The position numbers and the translations under genes were made by a program. This document shows positions 1 to 5,753 of a stretch of DNA of 11,567 nt, one piece after another (the stretch's first letter is position 1; each line of letters opens with the position of its first letter). The stretch lies in assembly GCA_029058705.1 (NCBI GenBank), contig JAIDXA010000210.1, positions 1-11,567 on the forward strand. The letters run 5' to 3'. This DNA is from Paramuribaculum sp. GTDB lineage: Bacteria > Bacteroidota > Bacteroidia > Bacteroidales > Muribaculaceae. A model generated the notes under the pieces. It was not told the origin of the DNA. It saw nothing but the letters and a program-made list of their open reading frames with translations, and made no database searches.

Positions 1-107
1 GCCTCTGCCGAGCGGATATATTCATCCACCCGGCTGTAATCAAGTTCCTCCGGGAGCTTGACCTCATTATCAGGTATAAAAAAATCGTCGGTAGATTTAT
101 TCATCAT
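1..107 (-). CDS. N-terminal fragment of an unknown protein, possibly a LuxR-type regulator
   Basis: The first 35 codons of a minus-strand gene are visible; the rest lies beyond the left edge. The protein starts MMNKSTDDFFIPDNEV and continues KLPEELDYSRVDEYIRSAE. The start can only be at 107 or 104, because the same frame has a TAA stop three codons upstream (114-116). The fragment is acidic, has no signal peptide and no membrane segment, so a cytoplasmic protein is likely. The 'ELDYSRVDEYIRSAE' stretch reminds me of the N-terminus of Bacteroidales PAS/LuxR-type transcriptional regulators. That is recall of a family pattern, not a search result, and no DNA-binding domain is in view. It lies 42 bp after the small gene at 150-335 with no promoter match between them, so the two are probably co-transcribed. 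A mini-ORF with its own ribosome binding site overlaps its start codon. Confidence 0.6.
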   Translation of the reverse strand, partial: MMNKSTDDFFIPDNEVKLPEELDYSRVDEYIRSAE

Positions 108-145
108 TTGAGTTTAAGGTCGAAGAACATAAAGCGGGTTCCTCC
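104..145 (-). promoter_or_regulatory. Mini-ORF with Shine-Dalgarno, overlapping the next start codon
   Basis: On the minus strand, GGAGGAA (145-139) is followed after 8 bases by an ATG (130-128) that opens an 8-codon frame, MFFDLKLK, ending in TGA at 106-104. This TGA overlaps the ATG of the next gene (107-105) in an ATGA arrangement. The Shine-Dalgarno sequence lies 31 bases from that ATG, too far to serve it directly. Ribosomes recruited here could finish the mini-ORF and restart on the downstream gene, a known translational coupling design. Good Shine-Dalgarno sequences are uncommon in Bacteroidetes, which makes this one stand out. What is seen is the sequence arrangement; its use in translation is inferred. 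Confidence 0.4.
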
Positions 146-149
146 GGGG

Positions 150-335
150 TCAAATTTTCTTATCCTTTGGAGGAAAAATGAACTCACGGGATTTTCTTAA
201 AAATTCAGCTATCTGCGCTTCGTGTTCGGGAGATAGGCAGGGCTTAGGAAGTTTGCCGTTACGCTCCGCTTCCTCAACGAAAGCTCTTGCAGATTCACCC
301 GTAAGTACAGGTGATGAGTTTATTGTCATTGCCAT
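150..335 (-). CDS. Small hypothetical protein, 61 residues
   Basis: This small protein begins MAMTINSSPVLTGESARAF and ends FPPKDKKI. I do not recognise a named family. It looks cytoplasmic, with no signal peptide or membrane helix. It shows a short beta-like N-terminus (TINSSPVLTG) followed by two charged, probably helical stretches (SARAFVEEAERNGK and SPEHEAQIAEFLRKSREF). That shape is seen in many small Bacteroidales proteins encoded as the first gene of a pair, including antitoxin-like ones, but no toxin is visible here. The open frame extends upstream to 383. I chose 335 because a strong promoter match at 357-387 would place the transcript start near 350, downstream of 383. The ATG at 329 (MTINSS) is an equally possible start. 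It is probably co-transcribed with the partial gene at 1-107. Confidence 0.65.
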   Translation of the reverse strand: MAMTINSSPVLTGESARAFVEEAERNGKLPKPCLSPEHEAQIAEFLRKSREFIFPPKDKKI

Positions 336-356
336 ATCAGATTCTATATCAGTGTA

Positions 357-387
357 CAAAGTTACAATATTATAACAAATCACACAA
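357..387 (-). promoter_or_regulatory. Bacteroidetes-type promoter for the small gene pair
   Basis: On the minus strand the element TAACTTTG (364-357) matches the Bacteroidetes -7 consensus TAnnTTTG exactly. A TTG (387-385) lies 20 bp upstream, within the usual 19-21 bp spacing of the -33 element. The transcript would start near 350 and have a leader of roughly 15-20 bases before the ATG at 335 or 329. The start position is inferred from the consensus. Confidence 0.65.
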
Positions 388-554
388 GAGCCTTACTGCT
401 AACGGCTCGAAAATATTATCACACCTCCGTACACTGTAATCTTAATCAGTGCAATGCTCATCATGTCGCGGTAGCACAGGCATCAGTAACGGCGCCGTGT
501 GGGGGCTGTGAGGACTTTTTTGGCTGGGAGAACCCGCATGTCGCGAAAACTTCG

Positions 555-562
555 TAAATTTG
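555..562 (+). promoter_or_regulatory. Candidate -7 promoter element for mutS2
   Basis: TAAATTTG is an exact match to the Bacteroidetes -7 consensus TAnnTTTG. I found no TTG or TTTG at 19-21 bp upstream, so the -33 half is missing or weak. If used, the transcript would start near 568 and carry a leader of about 85-90 bases before the mutS2 ATG at 656. Confidence 0.45.
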
Positions 563-598
563 TAGCCGTTTTGCAGAAATGACTGATAATAAGCCGGG

Positions 599-619
599 GA
601 ATGATTCCTCGCATCATTC
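599..619 (+). promoter_or_regulatory. Hairpin in the predicted mutS2 leader
   Basis: GAATGAT (599-605) and ATCATTC (613-619) form a perfect 7-bp stem with a 7-base loop. Two alternative pairings overlap it: GGAAT/ATTCC (598-602 with 604-608) and CCTC/GAGG (607-610 with 621-624). There is no T-run after it, so it is not an intrinsic terminator. It ends 36 bases before the mutS2 ATG. Any regulatory role is inference. Confidence 0.35.
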
Positions 620-655
620 TGAGGTCTCTACAGTGTTCATATATTCATAATTCGA

Positions 656-3103
656 ATGATCTATCCCGAATCTTTTGAGAAAAAAATAGGTTTTGACAGC
701 GTTCGTCAGGAAGTTTCCGCCTACTGCGTTTCAGCAATGGGACGTCAGCTGTCCGACGAGATGACTTTTCTGACCGACTACGAGGTAATCAGCCGGGCGC
801 TTCATGCGACCGATGAAATGCTCGCGATTGTCAGAGGCGAAACCGACCTGCCGCTGGCTGGACTCCACGATATTTCCCATTCGCTGAAAGTCCTGACGGT
901 CGGCCGCACTTTCCTTCCGGCGGCTGAATTCGTCACTGTCAGATCAACGCTGGTCTGCATGGGCGAAGTCGCTGATTTTTTCAGAGCGGGAGATGTTGAG
1001 GATGAGTCGCAGCAGCCCTATCCGGAATTGAGTGCGACCGTGCGGCGCATGGTCACATTTGCTCCTGTCGTTGGTGCGATCAACCGGGTCATTGACCGTT
1101 ATGGCAATATCATGGACAGCGCCTCTCCGGAGTTGGCTGATATACGCCGGGAGATGAACCGGATGAGCGGGAGGGTCAACTCGGTGATGAAATCTGTGAT
1201 AGCGCGAGCCCAGAGGGATGGAGTGATAGACGCGGACACATCCCCGGCTATGCGCGACGGGCGTCTTGTGCTTCCTGTTGCGCCGATGAACAAGCGCAAA
1301 CTGTCCGGAATTGTCCACGACGAGTCTGCGTCAGGGAAGACTGTGTTTATCGAGCCGGCCGAAGTTGTCGAAGCAAACAACCGTATCCGCGAACTCGAGC
1401 TGGCCGAACGCCGCGAGATCACGAGAATCCTTACTCTCCTGACCGACACGCTCCGTCCCTATGCGGATCAGATTGCTGAAAGTTGCAAAATAATGGGTGA
1501 ACTTGATTTTATCCATGCAAAGGCATTGTTCGCAAAGGATATAGATGCTTCTCTGCCGTCATTCTCTCCGAATGAGGAGCTGGAATGGTACCACGCCTGT
1601 CATCCCGGGCTTCTCATGTCGCTGCGCCGGCAGAACAAGGAGATTGTTCCGCTTGACATAACCTTGACTCCCGAAGAGCGTATCCTCGTTATTTCCGGGC
1701 CGAATGCCGGTGGAAAATCTGTCTGCCTTAAGACTGCCGGCATTGTCCAGTATATGCTTCAATGCGGTCTGCTGCCGTCCGTATATAGTAATTCCCGGTG
1801 TGGGATTTTCGAGGATATCTTCATTGACATAGGTGATGATCAATCGATAGAAAGTGATCTGAGCACTTATAGTTCCCATCTCCGGAACATGCGTTTCCTT
1901 CTCCAGAAAGGCCGCAAAAGCAGTCTGGTCTTGATCGATGAGTTCGGGGGTGGTACGGAACCTCAGATCGGAGGAGCAATCGCCCAGGCTGTTCTGCATA
2001 GTCTGAACGATAAAAAAATGTGGGGAATCATAACTACCCACTTTCAGAATCTGAAGCATTTTGCAGAGCAGACACCTGGTCTGGTCAACGGATCCATGCT
2101 CTATGACCGGCAGCAGATGCAACCTCTGTTTCGTTTATCGATCGGTAATCCGGGAAGTTCGTTTGCAATTGAGATCGCCAAAAAAATCGGACTTCCGAAA
2201 TCAATTCTTGAGGAAGCGGAATCGATCGTTGGAAGCGAGTATGTCAATCTCGACAAATACCTGCTTGACATAGCCCGTGACAAAAAATATTGGGAAAACA
2301 AACGCCTTGCCATACGGCAGAAAGAGAAAAAAGTCGAACAGGCTTTGGAACGGTATGAGTCGGAAGCCGATCAGCTGCGAGGCAAACGGCGCGAGATAAT
2401 ATCGGAAGCAAAAGAGGAGGCCCGACGTATTATCGAAGGCTCGAATGCGCGCATCGAACGGACTATCAAGGAGATCCGGAGCGCTAACGCTGATAAGGAA
2501 AAAACACGTGAGGCCCGTCGCCGTCTCGATCAAGAGAAAACAGTTATTGATTCATCAGGTGAAAAACAGCCTGAATTGTTGAGAAAAGCCCCCAAATCAC
2601 GTAAGAAGCCAACGAAACCGTCTGCTGACAGGGATGCCCCACTGGAAGTCAACGACATCGTCAAGCTTGACGGCGAGGGAACGCCGGGAAAAATTGTCGA
2701 GATAAAAGGAAAAGAAGCGGTGGTGATCTTTGGATTGCTTAAAACAACCGTGAAAATTTCGCGTCTCAGGCGCACACTCTCGAAAATCCCTTCGGCAGCA
2801 AAAGCTTCATCGTTCATTTCGTCGGCTACGAGCAATGAAAACCGTTCGCGGCAACTGCAGTTCCGGCAGGAAATCGATGTCAGGGGAATGCGTGTCGACG
2901 AAGCCGTGCAGACTGTCACATACTTTATCGACGACGCTATCCAGTTCAATGCCTCGAAGGTCAGGATTCTTCATGGAACGGGTACCGGAGCGCTACGTCA
3001 GTCGATACGCGAATATCTGGGTTCGGTCAGCGGGGTGGAATCCTGCCGCGACGAGGACGTGAGGTTCGGTGGTGCAGGAATAACAGTCGTTGATTTAGAA
3101 TAA
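656..3103 (+). CDS. mutS2: Endonuclease MutS2 (MutS family ATPase with Smr domain)
   Basis: MutS2 is a cytoplasmic MutS-family ATPase without mismatch-recognition domains. It is linked to suppression of homologous recombination and, in Bacillus, to splitting collided ribosomes. The 815 residues are the usual length. Residues 1-300 form the core and lever helices. The ATPase follows with Walker A GPNAGGKS (348-355), the signature region IGDDQSIESDLSTYSSHL (392-409), Walker B LVLIDEF (424-430), GGTEP (432-436) and the TTH switch (460-462). Residues 530-625 are a highly charged coiled coil, then a basic K/R-rich linker (about 640-660) and a KOW/SH3-like segment (663-705). The C-terminal Smr nuclease domain (about 738-815) carries DVRG (741-744) and HGTGTGALR (773-781). 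All key ATPase residues appear intact. The ATG at 656 gives the family N-terminus MIYPESFEKKIGFD. The stop codon lies inside the 3' end of the convergent feoAB gene. The identification is secure; the role in this organism is not shown. Confidence 0.97.
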   Translation: MIYPESFEKKIGFDSVRQEVSAYCVSAMGRQLSDEMTFLTDYEVISRALHATDEMLAIVRGETDLPLAGLHDISHSLKVLTVGRTFLPAAEFVTVRSTLVCMGEVADFFRAGDVEDESQQPYPELSATVRRMVTFAPVVGAINRVIDRYGNIMDSASPELADIRREMNRMSGRVNSVMKSVIARAQRDGVIDADTSPAMRDGRLVLPVAPMNKRKLSGIVHDESASGKTVFIEPAEVVEANNRIRELELAERREITRILTLLTDTLRPYADQIAESCKIMGELDFIHAKALFAKDIDASLPSFSPNEELEWYHACHPGLLMSLRRQNKEIVPLDITLTPEERILVISGPNAGGKSVCLKTAGIVQYMLQCGLLPSVYSNSRCGIFEDIFIDIGDDQSIESDLSTYSSHLRNMRFLLQKGRKSSLVLIDEFGGGTEPQIGGAIAQAVLHSLNDKKMWGIITTHFQNLKHFAEQTPGLVNGSMLYDRQQMQPLFRLSIGNPGSSFAIEIAKKIGLPKSILEEAESIVGSEYVNLDKYLLDIARDKKYWENKRLAIRQKEKKVEQALERYESEADQLRGKRREIISEAKEEARRIIEGSNARIERTIKEIRSANADKEKTREARRRLDQEKTVIDSSGEKQPELLRKAPKSRKKPTKPSADRDAPLEVNDIVKLDGEGTPGKIVEIKGKEAVVIFGLLKTTVKISRLRRTLSKIPSAAKASSFISSATSNENRSRQLQFRQEIDVRGMRVDEAVQTVTYFIDDAIQFNASKVRILHGTGTGALRQSIREYLGSVSGVESCRDEDVRFGGAGITVVDLE
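3095..3103. other. 9-bp convergent overlap of mutS2 and feoAB 3' ends
   Basis: The mutS2 stop TAA is at 3101-3103 on the plus strand and the feoAB stop TAA is at 3097-3095 on the minus strand. The last codons of each gene read through the other's stop. There is therefore no space for an intergenic terminator, and each transcript must run into the other gene. Confidence 0.95.
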
Positions 3104-5491
3104 GAGCGCAAGCCGATAGACTCCGAACGCTAAAATCCAGGCGATGGCAGTGTTGTAGATGACCGAAAACGCCCCATATTGCCAGCGTCCGGTTTCTTTC
3201 ACTATTGCCACCACGGTTGCCATGCAGGGACAGTAGAGCAGAACGAACACCATAAGCGCCAGAGCTGAGGCAATAGTGAAATCCGGCTTGCCAGTAGATG
3301 GATTGGTGGCTTTAATCCGCTCGCCCAATGCATGTTCTGACACCTCCTCGTCGCCTGTGTAAAGCACCCCGAGCGTTGAGACAACGATTTCTTTTGCAGG
3401 CACACCGGCAAGCATCGCGACTGTGCCTCGCCAGTGCATGCCTAACGGTTCCATGACCGGATTGACAAGTTTGCCGAGCATCTGAAGATATGAGTCTCTT
3501 TCAGGATTTATTTCCGAATCCTCGGTCAAGAGAGCGGTTTCATTTTCGATTTGACTGTCATTGTGGATCGGGAAGTAGTTCAATGCCCACACGACTATGC
3601 TTGCGACCAGAATCACACCTCCCATCTTCTTTATATATTGTTCGCCCTTGCTCCACATGTGGCGGATCAATGCTTTTCCTGTCGGTAGACGGTAGGGTGG
3701 CAGTTCCATGACAAATGGAGTTTCGTCGGTTTTGAAATAAAACCGTCTGATCAGGCGTGCAGTGACGGCAGCCACCACTATGCCCAGAAGGTAAAGCGCG
3801 AGGAACATCAGGGCGGCTTGTTTTTCAAAGAATGCCCCTATCAGCAATACGTAGATCGGCAGTCTCGCCGAGCAAGACATGAACGGATTGATGAGAATTG
3901 TGATTATGCGGCTCGAAGGGCTTTCTATGCTGCGGCTCGACATGATGGCCGGAACATTGCAGCCGAATCCCATGATCAGAGGAATAAACGATTTGCCATG
4001 GAGACCTATTCTGTGCATGATGCGGTCCATAATGAAAGCTGCGCGTGCCATATAACCCGAATCTTCCATGAAAGAGATGCAGAAATATAGTATCAGAATG
4101 TTCGGAAGAAAAACAATCACACCTCCTACCCCTCCGATTATTCCGTCGGCGATAAGGTCTTTGAGCCATCCGTCGGGCATATGTTCCTGAACAAATCCGG
4201 CAATCCAGCCGACAGCCGATTCGATCCAGTCCATCGGATATGAACCGATTTCAAACGTTGCCCAGAATGTCAGGAACATCAGGGTTATGAAGATCGGGAA
4301 TCCGAATAGCTTATTGGTGACAAACGCGTCTATCAGGCGGGTCTGTTTTTCTACTTCGCGCGTCCCTTTTGTCAGGGTTTCGGCAAGTGCACCGGAAACA
4401 AAACCGTATTTTTCGCTTGCTATGGCCGAAGGGACATCTTCGTGAAGGTTATGTTCAATTTCCTTTACCTGCTCGTCCCGCACTTCAATAATATGGTTGT
4501 AGTCGCTGCTGACGCTGACAATGTTCTCGGCTTCTTTGTCATGTTCAAGCAGCTTGATTGCCAGATAGCGGGGCGAGAATTGAGGTGGTATGAATTTGTC
4601 GGCCTTCAGGATGTTTTTCAAGACAGTGACTCCAGGTTCTATTTCCGGACCAAGATTAACGTGGACATGCCTGACCGCCTTGTGACGGCCTTCGTAGACG
4701 GCTATGATCGCATCGAAAAGTTTGTCGATTCCTTTGCCCGAGCGCGATACTGTCGGAATAATGGGGACTCCGATCATTTCACCGAGCAACTTGTAGTCGA
4801 GACGATCGCCTGACTTTTCAAGTTCGTCGAACATGTTGAGTGCTATCACCATGCTGCGGTCCATGTCGATCAGTTCTGTCGTAAGATAGAGATTGCGTTC
4901 GAGATTGGAGGCGACAACGACGTTGACTATCACGTCCGGAGTCTGGCCGTTGAGATAGCGGCGCACGTATAGCTCCTCGGGCGAATATGAGTCAAGTGAA
5001 TATGTGCCCGGCAAGTCGACTATGTTGAACTTGTAGCCGCCATATTTGAAACTCCCATATTTGGCGTCGACGGTTACTCCGCTGTAGTTCCCGACATGTT
5101 CGTGAGCCCCCGATGCGATGTTGAACAGTGATGTTTTACCGCAATTCGGATTGCCGATAAGCGCTATGTTGATAGTCTGGTGTGACTCTTCGAACGCGTT
5201 GAGAGATTGGACAGACTCAACCAACGTATTGGTATGTGATTTGGACTCGTTTGATGACGATGCATCCTCAACAGACACAACCTCAATCATATGTGCTTCG
5301 GTTTTACGTAGAGAAACCTCGTAGCCCATAATACTGTACTTGATCGGGTCTTTCATCGGGGCATGGAGCAATACCTCAATCTCGCGGCCTTTTACAAATC
5401 CCATTTCCATCAGCCGTTTCCGGAATGCACCGTGGCCTACGATCTTTACTATTATTGCTTTTTGCCCTGTGGTCAGTTCGTCTAATCTCAT
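3095..5491 (-). CDS. feoB: Ferrous iron transporter, FeoA-FeoB fusion
   Basis: This inner-membrane GTPase transporter imports Fe(II). It is 798 residues from the ATG at 5491. Residues 1-73 are a FeoA SH3-like domain (MRLDELTTGQKAIIV, then RLMEMGFVKG). A polar, serine-rich linker (74-105) leads into the FeoB G domain. G1 is GNPNCGKTS (113-121), G3 is DLPG (159-162), G4 is NMFD (219-222), and a G5-like SRSGKG lies at 249-254. A helical GDI-like region follows (about 270-385), then the membrane part (about 395-795) with gate motifs GFGCNVP (508-514) and YCPCMATV (753-760). Such FeoAB fusions are typical of Bacteroidetes. The open frame reaches 5539, but I place the start at 5491: the FeoA domain begins there, and the promoter at 5510-5540 would put 5539 upstream of the transcript. 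It has its own promoter and a possible Fur-type palindrome. No FeoC gene is adjacent. No truncation was seen. Confidence 0.96.
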   Translation of the reverse strand: MRLDELTTGQKAIIVKIVGHGAFRKRLMEMGFVKGREIEVLLHAPMKDPIKYSIMGYEVSLRKTEAHMIEVVSVEDASSSNESKSHTNTLVESVQSLNAFEESHQTINIALIGNPNCGKTSLFNIASGAHEHVGNYSGVTVDAKYGSFKYGGYKFNIVDLPGTYSLDSYSPEELYVRRYLNGQTPDVIVNVVVASNLERNLYLTTELIDMDRSMVIALNMFDELEKSGDRLDYKLLGEMIGVPIIPTVSRSGKGIDKLFDAIIAVYEGRHKAVRHVHVNLGPEIEPGVTVLKNILKADKFIPPQFSPRYLAIKLLEHDKEAENIVSVSSDYNHIIEVRDEQVKEIEHNLHEDVPSAIASEKYGFVSGALAETLTKGTREVEKQTRLIDAFVTNKLFGFPIFITLMFLTFWATFEIGSYPMDWIESAVGWIAGFVQEHMPDGWLKDLIADGIIGGVGGVIVFLPNILILYFCISFMEDSGYMARAAFIMDRIMHRIGLHGKSFIPLIMGFGCNVPAIMSSRSIESPSSRIITILINPFMSCSARLPIYVLLIGAFFEKQAALMFLALYLLGIVVAAVTARLIRRFYFKTDETPFVMELPPYRLPTGKALIRHMWSKGEQYIKKMGGVILVASIVVWALNYFPIHNDSQIENETALLTEDSEINPERDSYLQMLGKLVNPVMEPLGMHWRGTVAMLAGVPAKEIVVSTLGVLYTGDEEVSEHALGERIKATNPSTGKPDFTIASALALMVFVLLYCPCMATVVAIVKETGRWQYGAFSVIYNTAIAWILAFGVYRLALLF

Positions 5492-5509
5492 CTGATCTTG
5501 TTTTTTTTG

Positions 5510-5540
5510 CAAAGATGGGAATATTTTGTAAAATGGCAAA
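5510..5540 (-). promoter_or_regulatory. feoAB promoter
   Basis: On the minus strand TTTG (5540-5537), a 19-bp spacer and CATCTTTG (5517-5510) match the Bacteroidetes promoter pattern, with one mismatch (C for T) in the -7 element. Transcription would start near 5503-5506, inside a run of eight A (5508-5501). The leader before the ATG at 5491 would be only about 12-15 bases and A-rich, which is common in this phylum. This position supports 5491 as the start codon. Confidence 0.6.
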
Positions 5541-5542
5541 AA

Positions 5543-5565
5543 TTATTTAGAATTATTTTAAATAA
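5543..5565. promoter_or_regulatory. 23-bp near-perfect palindrome, candidate Fur-family operator
   Basis: Two 11-base arms, TTATTTAGAAT (5543-5553) and ATTTTAAATAA (5555-5565), flank a central T at 5554. Ten of the eleven positions are complementary; the only mismatch is G5550 against T5558. The inner 7-1-7 part (TTAGAAT, T, ATTTTAA) resembles Fur/PerR boxes of the TnATAAT-n-ATTATnA kind. It sits just 2 bp upstream of the feoAB -33 element, the expected neighbourhood for iron control. The site is nearly all A and T, so some symmetry could arise by chance. Binding by Fur is inferred. Confidence 0.4.
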
Positions 5566-5744
5566 GAGGGCTTGGTTTTAACTTGCCTGTTGAACCTGCG
5601 AACCCAAATATATACTTATCGTATGAGCAGCTCGCCGGGATTACGGATCTGTTTTCGTTTCGCTACCCGATCGAGGTGCTTGTCCACAATGCAATAGCCA
5701 GTGCAATGAAAAAGCTAACTTCTTCATATTCTTATGACTATTGA
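5562..5744 (+). other. Start-less open frame, possible gene remnant or tiny gene
   Basis: A plus-strand frame stays open for 60 codons between a TAA at 5559-5561 and a TGA at 5742-5744. It contains no ATG before the codon at 5703. The only plausible early start is the TTG at 5583, which would give about 53 residues: LPVEPANPNIYLSYEQLAGI, then TDLFSFRYPIEVLVHNAIAS, then AMKKLTSSYSYDY. The middle part looks like a helical domain with a regular hydrophobic pattern. I do not recognise it. No promoter match was found ahead of it. An open frame of this length can arise by chance in about 200 bp, so it may be a decayed gene, a tiny gene with an unusual start, or nothing. Confidence 0.25.
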
Positions 5745-5753
5745 ATTAGTCAT
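5734..5753. other. Short inverted repeat at the macroglobulin stop codon
   Basis: ATGACTA (5734-5740) and TAGTCAT (5747-5753) form a perfect 7-bp stem with a 6-base loop that covers the macroglobulin stop codon. It is AT-rich and has no T-run on either side, so it is a poor intrinsic terminator. It could protect the 3' end of the mRNA. Confidence 0.3.

Larger units (their letters stand above)
388..655. other. Divergent intergenic region between the small gene pair and mutS2
   Basis: No convincing gene was seen here; the longest ATG frames I found are about 14 codons. It holds a 10-bp palindrome ACGGCGCCGT (489-498) lying between CACAG (475-479) and CTGTG (506-510), followed by six T at 516-521. 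No gene upstream would need a plus-strand terminator there. It also holds the mutS2 -7 element and the leader hairpin listed separately. Confidence 0.6.

Noticed and set aside
475..521. Possible plus-strand terminator or small RNA: CACAG/CTGTG around a 10-bp palindrome, then six T
   Set aside because: The outer stem is only 5 bp, five bases separate it from the T-run, and no plus-strand gene or promoter lies upstream.
538..582. 14-codon plus-strand frame starting MSRKLRKF
   Set aside because: It overlaps the mutS2 -7 element, so it would not be on that transcript, and it is too short to support otherwise.
1559..2122. A 187-codon open frame on the minus strand inside mutS2
   Set aside because: It lies wholly antisense to the conserved ATPase core of mutS2, shows no recognisable motif, and is explained by the codon pattern of the real gene.
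4442..4813. A 123-codon open frame on the plus strand inside feoAB
   Set aside because: It is antisense to the FeoB G domain and following helical region, which has clear family motifs. The antisense peptide has no recognisable features.
5641..5727. 28-codon minus-strand frame starting MKKLAFSLHWLL, just after the macroglobulin stop
   Set aside because: The start looks faintly like a signal peptide, but the rest has no clear hydrophobic core or cleavage site. It is antisense to another open frame and has no support beyond an ATG.
5734..5753. Intrinsic terminator for the macroglobulin gene
   Set aside because: The 7-bp stem is AT-rich and not followed by a T-run on either strand. It is kept only as an inverted repeat.
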